A DNA stretch of 64,000 nucleotides from Isoetes taiwanensis (taxonomy: Eukaryota > Streptophyta > Lycopodiopsida > Isoetales > Isoetaceae), in NCBI GenBank assembly GCA_021234155.1, contig JAJEKV010000091.1, positions 1,681,501 through 1,745,500 on the forward strand, in the 5' to 3' direction. A model generated the notes under the pieces. The model did no database searches, was not told where the DNA came from, and was given only the letters and a program-made list of their open reading frames with translations. The position numbers were made by a program, and so were the translations under genes. Of this stretch, positions 10,740 through 22,597 are shown piece after piece (position 1 is the stretch's first letter; each line of letters begins with the position of its first letter).

Positions 10740-12257
10740 AACTGTAGATGACTAAATCTCCGACTCTATGAACCAAAACTACAAATCAAAACTCGTGGCA
10801 AGCACACCAAAGCAAAGGGAGAACCGAAGCCAAGGGATCAAAAATGCCGTGAGCGACTAATTGCCGTGTCAAATTGAATCGAGGGATGTCCGCCACAAAA
10901 AAAGGAACGTGCATGAACCGACTCGATGCAAACCTTATGGATCAAACTCGGGGGCAAAAATCAGGGTGGCGGATGCCGCTATTGCCGGACCGACCGGAAT
11001 CTGCCAACTTTGGGCCCCAAGCTTCTTTGAAAACTCTTTGGAACCCGCCTAAACTTGGCCCCAAGCTTTGCCGAAAACCTTCTTTGAAGGCGGGAGCAAA
11101 GGGAGGCAACAAAAGTCAAAGATTTGCCTAAAGTATGCAAAATATATGCACTTGCATCAAATTGACCCATGTCATCACTTGAGAATGGCCAAGTCAACAT
11201 ACACATCATCACCATTGCCATGCCATACACATGTCACCCCATTGAAAATTCCATTTTCTTCGAGATTCTTCAAAACAAGTTGTTTAGATCATTAAGGTGA
11301 CATGTTGTCTTGCCACATCATCACCAACACTTCCACATCATCATCCACTTGTCACATTCATCATCTCCATATCGTTATATGTTTTGACTAGAAAAAAATA
11401 TACCTTGCCAACTTGTTTTGACACCTCATTACCTCTCTTGGCCACATCATCATCTTTTTGCCAACTCACCTTGCCTATTTGCCACCTCACCATTTTCATA
11501 CCCATTTGAGTCAAAAAAATCGAAAATTTAGTTTCCACTATGTTATAAAGCATCAAAAAAGATTCTCTTTGCAAAAAAGAATTTTCAAAAAAGGGTTCAT
11601 TTAGACCTTCATTTTGGGTTTCTTGGGAAATGTGCCTAATTCCTTGAGCCAAAATTTTTTTCCTATCTAACCCCGGGTCTCGCCTAGATTTCCCAGATCC
11701 AATCACCCCCACCAGGGGTACACGCGTGTGGGCGGGATAATCAAACAGAATCCCACGTGGGCATAGCATGTCGATTTATTAATAATGTTGACTGGATCTG
11801 TCTTTATAAATCCAGGGTCACTTTCTTAAAAATTTATGTGGGATATATCGAGCTTTTCTGCCAAGAACCCTAAATGCTCTATTATGCCAAGATCCGCCAT
11901 CTCTATTTTTAAGGTTTTTTCTTATGTGCATATTTCATACCATAGTTAAAATGCATAAAAATATCTTATTTTTCATTAAAACCTCTTTCTCCAAACAATT
12001 TTTTTGTAAAAAAACATTTGCCAACGTAATCGAATGCAATGAGTGTAAAAGGATAGTACCTGCAAAATAGAAATTAGAAATTTGGTTGGATCTACAATTG
12101 AAATGAACTCTAGCTTTTAAGTGAACCTTCAAAATGGTCTACAATTGAAATGAACCCTAGTAGTGTACCTCTTGTCATTATTTTTGAAGGTAGCATCCAT
12201 GCAGAATGGCCATATTCTTTCCAAACTTTAGCATTGACTCTCTTTGGATTGGAATCA
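10740..12257. other. Gene-free stretch with CATCATC-rich tract (unit B 35641-37179)
   Basis: The stretch 11150-11510 is enriched in ACATCATC and TTGCCA words and reads open in several frames for compositional reasons. No protein family is recognisable. The part 11120-12250 is very well conserved between units. Confidence 0.45.
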
Positions 12258-12760
12258 TCACTCCCAATTGGAACAAGCCACCTTATTCATACAAGAGCAT
12301 GAACTCTTGATGTTGTTGCACCCACATGTTGATGCACTAGTGGGAAGATCTTCATGTAACTTCCAGGTGTTTCGACCGACACTCTTCTCAATGTAACATC
12401 CGGATCTTGTTAACATCATTCCTACACATATTGTCCCCTGTCCATGCACGTCATGTTTAAATCTCCACCTCTCCTCATGCATGTTCACAACACTACGTGG
12501 TGTCTGCCAATGCACGAGCTTTTTCCTAACCCACTCCCCCAAATTCTGGGAGATCCACGGTGTTAGCTTGAATCTGATACCTTTATCCGATCAACAAATT
12601 TACCATGGTAAGGCTCACCTTGGAGATTCTTATGATCAAACCCATAATAGGTAACTTGTGAGACCCTACGCATGTTCTTTTCCTCTTCCAAGTCTTTTCC
12701 CGCATGTGCCAAGTTGGATGGGTCCATCAAGAACCATATGAATGTTTGATGTCTTGCCAT
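12258..12760 (-). pseudogene. Coding-like relic of unknown function (unit A)
   Basis: Minus-strand frames 12760-12563 and 12542-12258 read consecutively with a frame change near 12550: a block with VTYYGFDHKNLQGEPYHGKF, then GEWVRKKLVHWQTPRSVV and a Cys-rich tail. The wording looks like real protein rather than chance translation, and the same reading exists in unit B. I do not recognise the family. Confidence 0.4.
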
Positions 12761-13609
12761 ATGTGCACCAATATCTCAGATTCAATATTGAATTTAGTCC
12801 ATGGAAGTTGTGCATGTACGTCTAAGAATGATACTTATATCTAAAATGAGCCCTGTTGTATAGAACTTCCTTTGAATCCTATTGTCATTTTGGGTACTAT
12901 TAGAATGATTTTCAATATAGAAACAACAACAACCAAACTAGAGGATAGAATTTCAGCAATGCATACGTCTTCGTAGTCACATAAGAATGCTTGGTTGGCC
13001 TCTTTAGCACCCTCTTGGGATCCTCAAGTAGAAACTGCAAGAAGCCACACAATTGTTTTGCTCTCCAAGAATGAAGTCTTGAACCCGGTTTGTTGGAAAG
13101 TGGTGTGTCTAGACTAGCATTTGTCCACCTCCATGAAGTGAAGGAACTTGTCGCTTCTTCGTAAAACCAATATAGATTGTTATGGAATGGGATAATCCAT
13201 CGTATTGATTCCCTCGATGTATTTCAGCCTGCAGCTGAAAATGGGAGCTCAGATGCATGATATATACCTCATAAAAGGAATCTTAACAAGATCAATATCT
13301 ATGCTATCTTCTCCTCCAGCTCCAGATCGTCCATTAACTTTGTTTCATGCTCGAGAATCAATCTTTCCGGTATGCTCTACTCCCTTTTCTTGATGTGTAC
13401 ACTTGACCAGATTTCTTCTCAGATTCATGATAGATATGCCGCACCTCCTCGGCTTTTTTTTTCTCAAGTTCAGGGATTGTGGACTTTGAAAAAGCTCAAA
13501 TCGTTCTTGCAGGTAAGAAGATCATATCACTACTAACCCCACTGTATTTTGAATCCTTTGCAGCCATTTAAATACCATTATGACTTTTGCAAATGAACCA
13601 GACTTTGTA

Positions 13610-13868
13610 GCTGAAAGAGATAGCATCTTTGAAGAGTACTTTCATAAGCCACTTGAATGTGCGATGGTCAATTTGAGGCATTTTGGGCACTACATTGGAA
13701 GAACTTGCAGTCGCACACATGGGTTTTCTAAGCATCTTTGAAGCTGAAAAGAGATAGCATCTTTGAAGAGTACTTTTCATAAGCCACTTGAATGTGCGAT
13801 GGTCAATTTGAGGCATTGTTGGGCACTACATTGGAAGAATTTGCAGTCGCACACATGGGTTTCTAAGC
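13610..13868. repeat. Two-copy tandem duplication, ~133-bp unit (unit A)
   Basis: The block starting GCTGAAAGAGATAGCATC and ending with GCAGTCGCACACATGGG occurs twice in direct succession (from 13610 and from 13743). The copies are nearly identical apart from one-base indels. It lies in otherwise anonymous DNA. Confidence 0.85.
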
Positions 13869-14561
13869 AAACATGAATTTGAGCTTGCATTTATAGAGAT
13901 TTTTGTTAGGTTGCACTCCATGTAGAAAGTTTACTAGACAAACTAAAAATGAAGAGAAACAATTATTAAAGCACCATATTATGCATCTTATGTAGCAACA
14001 TTTCATTATTTGAAAGTTCTTAAGGAATCTTGGAAGAAAGTCTTTCTCCGGAATGGAGATTGTGGTGTTATGCGCTTGTTTATGGAAGACCCGGCGTTCT
14101 TTGTATTTTTGGCCAAAATCTAGCGAGCCAATAGTCAACAGGTCCATTGGATCAATCATCCGTGGGCCATTGATTAATGAATATAAAATCATATGTCGCC
14201 AGACAGAAGCATGCATTTACCGCACGCATGCATGTGACAAAGCGGCAAAAGCGTGCAAAGGTGTAGACGTACGTACGCATGCCATGGAACATAACTATAC
14301 ATATGCGCCCAAATGCCCATGGAAGACTGCGTTTCTCGGGTTTTGGCCAAAAGCTAGAAAGCCAATAACTGGCCATTGATCAATCATCTATAGGTTGGTT
14401 AATGACATATGTAACATTGGTTAATGACACATATGGAACATAATAGCTATACATAGTAACTGTTGTTGATGGGAGATCTGTGTCTTCTAGGTTTTGGCCT
14501 AAATCTAGAAAGCCAATAATCTGTGGGCCAATTGGATCAATCATATGGGCCATTGATTAGT

Positions 14562-14721
14562 GACATATGAATCATATTTCAAAAGATAGATAGAGGACAT
14601 AACTATACATAGTGCAACTCTAGACGATTGATTAGTGACATATGAATAATATTTCAAAAGATAGATAGATAGACATGTAAATGCCATGGGACATAACTAT
14701 ACATAGTGCAACTCTAGACGA
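14562..14721. repeat. Two-copy tandem duplication, ~75-bp unit (unit A)
   Basis: A unit running from GACATATGAAT through a GATAGATA run to CAACTCTAGACGATT is present twice (from 14562 and 14637); the second copy has about 13 extra bases (GACATGTAAATGC). Confidence 0.75.
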
Positions 14722-17237
14722 TTTCGAACTCAAGATATTGTTATTTTAGGATTAGTATATCACCACTAGCCAAATGTCTAAGTAGCACTAAAAAATCTAA
14801 TAACATAGACATGTCAAAAAAAATTATGTTTATGGTATATTTTGCCAAGAAATATCTTGCATGTGATATATACATATATCGGCGGCATGCACATACCCCA
14901 AATGGACCTTAGAAAACAACATCCACATGAACAAAAGCCTTTTTGGTTTTATATGGCCTTTCGGCCAAAAGGATCATTTTCGAATTTTGGATGCAATACA
15001 AAACTATATCCCAGGCCTTATAAGTTGCTCGGGATATACAAGAATTACAACAAGAACTATATTTGTTCTTTGGGAAAGATGATTCAAACAAATGTCTTTG
15101 CTCAGTCATTTCTCCAAATTAGCAACTGAAATTCATGGCCCACATATGGTGCATGAAAGCCATCCATGGTAAATATGCTTTTTGTTCAAAATGGCTCACC
15201 GCTGTCGCCTTCACCCTTGTGCATGCCATGCGCGTAAATGTTCCTTTGATTTCAATAAGCTCTCTCCATTCATGATAAATTTATATTTTTCACAAACTAA
15301 TAGTTTCCAACTTGGACTCATATCTAGAAATGATTTTAAGTTCCTAACCTATGTGAATCATCTACATTCTTCTGCGAAATTTAGCAAAGTAAAAATACAA
15401 ACATCTTTAAGAAATCTTCAGATAATTTTGGCACAAAATAGGAAGCTGCTCGCAACAGCCCACCATCCAACTGCTTAGACTTATGAACACTGTGAACAGG
15501 ATTCTGTTCTTCCCAATTTGAGCCTCAAGTAGTCTAACCGATAACCTTCTTTGGGATATACGAGTTCTAGATTAGGAATCAAACACTTTCTTTTGAATTG
15601 GCTAATGAATTATATATGGCATCAAACATTTTGGAAAACGAACAACCTTTAGCTAAATTAGATCACCTTTAGTTTTAAATCTGCCAATTGTAACGTGTTC
15701 TTTCTATTTTATCCCCTCTTCCAGCCACACCCCTGGAAAGCCACAGGCGCCATAACAGCTCCTTTCCACCTCAAGAGATCGCCCCGTTCTATCATCTCAG
15801 CTATAAATAATTTCTTTTCCTTCCATTTCAAGATTAATCGTGACCATCATCCACTATTAAACAACCCCTTTCCCAAAGCTAGTCACCCGGACTATCTCGC
15901 CATGGAATATCTCAACGTCTTTTCTCTCGAGTTGGGTCACTCGACCGCCTCGCTTTGAAAGGATTTCCATAGGCTGATATAATTTGCTATCCGGCTTATA
16001 AGATGTTATACTAACAATCTCAAGCTTGCAAACAGCTTACCTCCTCACTTACTTCTATTTCCAGAGAAATATTTACTGAAAGAACTTTTGCTATTTAAAT
16101 CAAATGGGGAATCAATGCTCGGGCCATTCCAAAGACTATATGCATATTACATTTCATCTTTCTAAATAATTCTTTACTCTGTAGAGTCAGTCTGTGCCTC
16201 ATAGTCGTGACTGTGTTCACATGAGCTCCTCTCTCGGTGCACCTGCCCTGCTCCCCGTGACGAAGCTACTTCCAAGATTGGCCACTGATCCCTTGGCTCC
16301 TACCTCCGTGAGATCTGGATCTCATGACTACCTCGCCTACCCGAGGCCTATGCAGAATTCATGTGTATATGTATATTTGTGGCCAGCCTACCACAGTTTC
16401 GTTTGCCAGTGACTTTTCCCTCCTCGGGGAGTTTTTAACGTAGCAACCAGCTTGTCATATCTGCAGTAATTTGGGTCCCATAAATGCATTGGCCCCGCTT
16501 AACGCATAAAAGAACCTTCTCCTTCCTTCCTTCCTTCCTTATAAATCGTAAACACTAAAACCTTAGGTTGCTTCTTGCATCTATAGGTAATGATACTTTT
16601 CCAAACTAACTTCCTCGTAAAACAATCTCCTCGCCCTATAAGTCATCAAATAACTATTAGAAAATTCAGTAAACCCAATCAAATCCTATGGCTAATAATG
16701 TTTGCTAATATATATAGCCTCTAATGCAATTTGATTTTGTTAGTCCATCACTTCTAAAGATGGGTGTGTTCCAATGACCATCTAAGCAAAGTTATGAAGG
16801 GTTCTAAAACATGGGTCATGTAGGGAATAATGTGTTATTTGTGCCTAGATCAACTGGCCTAAGTCTAGCAAAATTTCTAGCTTCAATGATTCTTTGACTT
16901 GGGGCCACTAACTACCCCACTTTCACAAGTCCATTGTCACAAGATTTTACCCATTTAGTGATTAGAATCTTGGCAAATCTCAGCCTTTAAAACATATTTC
17001 AATCAAACTTAGAGGAAACAACCAATCAATCAGCTCCATCTCCATTCCAGCCTAGTTGATGTGGGTCAGCAAAGATCTTTAGAACGTGGGTGAAGGATAA
17101 AACATTGCAATGGCCCACAGCACTGGAAACTAATTCAGCCCATTTTCCTAATAACCCCAGCAAGGCAAGTAGCCTAAATACCCTGGAGCCAGCACTTAAC
17201 ATTTACATCCTTGGAGAGAGATTGATAGTCTACGTAT
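14722..17237. other. Gene-free stretch (unit B 39641-42167)
   Basis: I see no convincing coding frame. It includes a short CTTC microsatellite at about 16518-16540 (unit B about 41440-41466) following a moderately GC-rich patch (16190-16450; unit B 41100-41430) that differs strongly between units, mostly at CTG/CAG words. Confidence 0.45.
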
Positions 17238-17250
17238 TGCATAGATAGAC

Positions 17251-17295
<45 letters not shown>

Positions 17296-17371
17296 GGATA
17301 GACAGATATAGACAGATGATAGATAGATGTATTAGATAGATAGAGGATAGAGGATAGATAGATAGATTTTT
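17238..17371. repeat. Interrupted GATA microsatellite (unit A)
   Basis: Long run of GATA with several interruptions (GGATAGA, CAGATATAGA). It directly adjoins the 3' end of the SINE-like element on the minus strand, so read on that strand it is a TATC-type tail. Confidence 0.9.
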
Positions 17372-17570
17372 AAGGTCCATGAGTAGCCGAAGCTTATAGG
17401 ACACACACCTGCATGGGGACCTCGCCTCACCATTGTACATGGTTGACGGTCCTTCTCACTAACTTTTACAATGATTACGGGCTACTCTCACAACGGTACG
17501 CCGAACCTTGCTCTAATTGAGCACGGCAGCTAGAGATTTTTATAAACTCATGACCTTCTGTCAAGGCAAA
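17372..17570 (-). mobile_element. SINE-like element (unit A)
   Basis: Degraded counterpart of 42292-42490 on the minus strand, ending in ATGGACCTTAAAAA followed by the TATC tail. The tRNA-like part is damaged (the CCACGACC word of unit B is gone). Confidence 0.45.
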
Positions 17571-19487
17571 ATCACTAGACTAAAGCATATATTTTGAAAC
17601 ACCGTAGCCACAAAAGTTATTCACGTTCCTTTTAAATACCCAACGTCATAAACGGTTTCTCCAATTCTAATAGACAATATCTTCAACATTTAAGAACGCC
17701 TACAAGAGTTACCATCCTGCGAAACGATGGCTTTCACCTCGGTGCCATCCACATTTAAATGTTGTTCTTGCAAAGTACGACTTCTTTTTCAACCCTATAT
17801 GATCTTCCTTGCTTTTATAGCGCCATTGCATATCCGCCAACTTTTAATCATCCGTAGTTTGCCCTTGTATGCATGGAGAAGTTCAGTTACCAACATATTT
17901 CTCTCCATTACGGAAAGCATAATGATACTTACATTGATATGTCTAAATTAGGCAACATCTAAGTTTGTCTAATATCCTTCCTCCTCATGGGCATGTGAGT
18001 GGGCTATCATTGGTCGCACTCTTCTCCCCACTTTCTAGGTCACACACCTTCGCACCATGGGCACTTTGTTCTCCCTGATCAAAACTCCCTTTGTTCTTAT
18101 TCCCCAAATATAAAATATGATGTATGTAAATCTATTATTATTGATGAAGAACCGGAAACACTAGTTTATGCTTTTGGTGTTAAAGATAAGAATGTTTAAA
18201 ACGGCGTAGATCTAATGGGGATCTTTAGCTTTAACCGAAGGAGGCAAGATATGGCCGCATGCCAACAAGCGTCAATATCATTAATTTTTCATACCTGGAC
18301 CGTAAGTGCCTCTGCCATGCTTTCCTAAAGTTTGCGCCGCCCAGTGTAGTTGTCTATATTGCAAAGCTTAATAGCACCACATCCACGTGTTGCTTGCTTA
18401 GTAATTTCAATTTTGAGCTGCGGAATTTTCACCGACTGGGACGGCCACAGTCACCGAAAATTTCCAATGAAATTTCATGGTGATTGAAATTCTCCAACCT
18501 AAATTTAACCATCTTAAAATAGCCCGGTTTCTCAGATAATATCTGGCTTTGGCTCGAAAAATGCCTCCGATTCATCCAGATGGCGAATCAAGAAAAACAC
18601 TCGTTCATCCATTTATGCATCAAGAAAATCGAAATTGCTCTTTGAGGATCTAAGATCAGATTTTAAAAAAGACCTCCTCGATTCAACCAAAACATGAATC
18701 AAGAACAAAACCGAAATGCAAAACCATGATTCAATCTGATCATCGAAGCGATGACCTTCGAGTCGTCATTTCAGTATTTGACTGCCTTTGAGATTAGCAT
18801 CCCACTTTAAGATTGTTATCGTATTTAAATTATCGCCGATCTAAGAAGTGAACCAATACGAATTTCACGCTTTTAAAATCTCTAGTCAATAGTAGAAATT
18901 TTAAGATGGTTAAAATTTCGCTTCGTTCTCCTTGGCCTAGGAACACTTGAATTTAAACCAAGTAGGAACCATATGTACAAGGCATTTTGAGATTTGATGC
19001 AATATCGTTCTTTATCATACTGCTTAACCGGATCATTCTCGTCGATCTTTTGTTCTGTGATCAAATTGAAAAAAATTGAAATTTTGTTTGATGTCGATTC
19101 TTTTGTTCAAGATCAAATTGAAAAATTTGAAATTTTTTGTTTTGATGTGTTATGTGAATATTTTATTGAACTTCAATAATGTTTTTAAATTTTATTTTTT
19201 CTTTCAAACAAAAATAACATCTCTGTAACACAGCTACTAAAATTTCATAAAAAAAAACATCTCTTAAGTAAGTAACATACCCTTTACTAAAATTTCAGGC
19301 TAAGCACTAAGAGGAGGCATGAGACATGGTCCAAAGTTATATAACCATGCCAAAAGTGAAGCTTATCTTTATGAAAACGTGGCTGCATTTAAAATGGTTG
19401 AAGAAATTACAAAACAAAACGACTTTCATCCAGTGATCCCTGAATGCTGCAGAAGTTGAGCAATCTAATTGTGGTGCATTGAGCTAC
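17571..19487. other. Gene-free stretch upstream of the phytoene synthase relic (unit B 42491-44573)
   Basis: No recognisable gene. The unit B counterpart contains a 25-bp perfect inverted repeat (43443-43467 and 43928-43952), a short tandem of a GAAAAAAAyrCCTCTG-type unit (about 43500-43585) and a 51-bp tandem duplication (44004-44105). In unit A the left arm of the inverted repeat is damaged and the 51-bp block is single-copy. Confidence 0.5.
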
Positions 19488-20966
19488 ATGGAATGCCTTG
19501 TACATTCACTGCAGCGTCTTTATTTTTCTTTCCATCCTCAAAAAGAATTTAATTGTACATGCCCTCTTTGCAAGAATTAGATGAAGCTGCAGTTAGAGAG
19601 ACATTGTCTGCAGAGCACAAAGGTGTACAGGGTAGTGCTCAAACAGGCAGCTCTAATTGGATGGGCTGCTACAAATCAGAAAAGAATCCAATAACTTCAG
19701 TAGTCTGACTGGCCAATCTACTTGAAGTAGCTATGAGATGCAGGGAGGTTTGTGCAGAATATGCCAAGACATTCTATCTAGGTACGGATTATTTTTGTAG
19801 TGAAAATTCTATAGCAAACTTAATAGATTTCACAAAAAACAGGGACTATGCTGATGTGACAAAGGAAAGAAGAAAAGCCATCTGGGCAATCTATGGTAAG
19901 GCTGTGGATAAAACAAGGATCCAAAGAAACAGGCATTCGCTTAGTATTTAAAGATTAGGCAGTGGTGGTGAGAACTGACGAGCTTGTGGATGGACCAAAT
20001 TCATCATAGCATAACACCAAAAGCCCCTCGATCGATGGAAGAAAGGCCGCAAGGCTCGTTCAAGGGCAGACCTTAAGCGATATGCTTGATGCAAAGCGCC
20101 TCAGACATACTCTAAGTATCCGCTAGGATATCCAGGTACGGTTCTGAAAATTAGGGTTCTAAAATTAGGTTCTGGCATCTGATTGAAACCATTTATTAAA
20201 AACAGCCGTTTAGGGATATGATAGAAGGAATGCGAATGGATCTGAGAAAATCAAGAGAGGAAAGCTGATGAGCTTTAATTTACTGCTATTACGTCGCTTG
20301 AACAGTGGGATTTGATGAGCGTCCTGTTAAGTGGGCTTGCGCTTTCGATTCTGCCTCAACGGAAAGTGCCGTGTATATAACTCTGCCCTTCATGCTCGGC
20401 ATAGCCAATCAGCTCACGAATATCTTACGAGATGTTATGAAGAGTTCTTGTTCCTTCATAATCTATTTCAGTTTTTTGGGGCTTCAGCTTTTAACATGTT
20501 CATGCATGATAAAAATAAAATTTAATTACTTCTCCACCTCAGTGCAAGGTCGACGAGGAAGGATTTACCTGCCCCAAGATGAGCTTGCCCAATTTGGACT
20601 GTGTGGACAGCACATAACCGCTGGTGTTGTTACAACTAAATGGAGGGCTTTCATGAAACACTCAACTCAAACTGGCCTGCATGTTTTTCTAAAGAAGCAG
20701 AGAAGGGTGTGCCTCAGCTAGATAAGGCCAGCAGATGGCCGGTATTTCATTCTTCAACTAAGAACAGCATACCCTAGATATATATAAGTTTGACCTAACG
20801 CATAGTGCTTGCAGGTTTGGACTCGCTTGTCTTGTACCAACAAATTCTCGACTCCATAGAAGCCAATGATCATTACAATAACTTTTAGCAAGCGTGCTTT
20901 TATGTTGGTAAGTTGAAGAAATTACTTCTTTGCCATTAGCCTACATGTAAAAGGCCCTGTTATAAT
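19488..20966 (+). pseudogene. PSY: Phytoene synthase locus, damaged copy (unit A)
   Basis: Co-linear with the readable copy at 44574-46055. Recognisable pieces include [14 protein letters not shown] near 19745, the KAIWAIYG exon near 19880, a broken DELVDGP exon near 19975, the [14 protein letters not shown] block near 20395 and [17 protein letters not shown] near 20550. More than a dozen small indels break every exon, and the residue after NILRDV is changed so that the second Asp-rich motif is lost. Many differences sit at CTG/CAG words or single-base runs, so this may be poor base calling rather than a true pseudogene. As written it encodes no enzyme. Confidence 0.85.
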
Positions 20967-22597
20967 GCTATCTAGAATTCATACACTAATAATTTATATT
21001 GTTTCATACTAAATTGCACTAGAGGCCTACAATCAATGTCACATGCAAATGCTACTATATCTCCCAATCGGGCAACATGTCATTCCAATCCAGCTTCTCT
21101 AACAAAACAAACATAAAATCACGAAACCTTGACCTTTGTTGGACAATTGGACATCACTAGTCGGAAAAAGTACACCACAGAAGTTTCCTTTTTTTTTTTG
21201 TTTAGGTGAAATACAAGGAATTTATTACAGTGACCTTTATTTTTAATTGTGTGTGGACGTTGGACTTATGGTTTAACTCATGAAGCGAGACTACCATAAG
21301 TTCTATGGACTTACCATAAGTTTGCGGGCCCTTGTTTAGGGGAATGCATTTATGACAGCTTGTGCGCAAGCTTTCATCATGGTGAAATGCTCTGGACGCC
21401 GATGATGTTTATACCCAAAATTTTAAAACGGCAAAATCCGCTGTTCACAAAACGCCGTAATGTTTTTGGCGCGGCTATAACATACAACACATTTTGATAC
21501 TACCTGATATGCCCGGTATACCATGTCGCGAACCGATATTTATCAGCAAGCCCGCGGGCGCAAGGTGCATCCTTTGAATGGATCAATGTAATCGATTTGA
21601 ACCCGCGGTTGTTGCCCTCTTGCCTCTAGATTTCTGGAAACCCAAATGCCAATCATATTCCGCAATCATTCACCATGTCCCAGTACCTAATTTAGCCATT
21701 CTGGAGGTTCGAAGATTCTAAAGGCTTAAATTGGATGAAGCGAGGCACATTAATAACTCTTTATTGAGAATAAATTTTATCGAGTTTGAATTGTCTACCA
21801 AGCTCACTAACTCTGATTCTTCGATGTTTTGAAGCCAAAGAAAAGGCAAAGATAGAACCTCGCTTTAACCACATCCATGTATCGTGCTCAAATGCCCCGG
21901 GCGTCAAGCCGGCATATGTAGATCTAATCCTTGAATCAAAAAACGAAGCTACCACTTTTCATTCTTGCTATATATGCCGCCAAGAAAATAAAATAAAATA
22001 AAGAGACTAGCGTAGCTACAGTTTGGCATAAAGGTTAAGATGGGGTGGTGGAAGGGAGAGTGAAGGTAAAGAAAGCTGAAAGGTAGATGAACAAAAAGAG
22101 AAAGCTGGTCGGTCAAGCATCGAATGATTGAAATTTAGTTCTCTAGGACCATTTACAAAGGCTGTCGTTGGTTCTAAAAGGAGGAAGTTTAATTTAGAAA
22201 ATGACGGCAAAGCAAGTATTGGATGGACTTTGTAAGAATATATTTCATTTTGAAAAATGACTAGAAACTAGGAGAAATGACCTTAAGATATTAGAGGGCA
22301 ACGATGGTGCATTGTGACTTTGACAATTTCATGGACTTTGAAGAGCTTATGGATCACCCAAGGCCACATGTAATCATAAGCTTCATTTAAAGTGGTGGTA
22401 AATCAAATTATTGCCAATTCCATCACTCCCCATGCATGCATTCACGAAAAGGCAATTGTCCACATTCAAGTTATGGCATTAGCACCGGGCTAGTCTATTA
22501 GATAAGTTCTAGCTATTGAAGCACTGATAAATGTCTTGAATAAATTCCTCACACTCTGTCATTGTAATAAAATCGTAGATAGCATTACACAAGACGC
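20967..22597. other. Region between phytoene synthase and LINE, unit A (unit B 46056-47675)
   Basis: Apart from the foldback element listed separately, no gene is recognisable. Two words resembling the reverse complement of pol III box B (GATTTGAACCC and GATTTGAACCCC, unit B about 46680-46690 and 46714-46725) lie just right of the foldback. Short plus-strand frames (for example 47378-47596) do not resemble known proteins. Confidence 0.45.
21355..21562. mobile_element. Foldback (MITE-like) element, degraded copy (unit A)
   Basis: Counterpart of 46449-46653. The outer GTGCGCAAG and GGGCGCAAGG words and the TTATACCCA word remain, but arm-to-arm complementarity is much reduced by small changes. 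Confidence 0.45.

Noticed and set aside
17238-17371. CRISPR-like array
   Set aside because: Simple GATA microsatellite in a plant genome without spacers.
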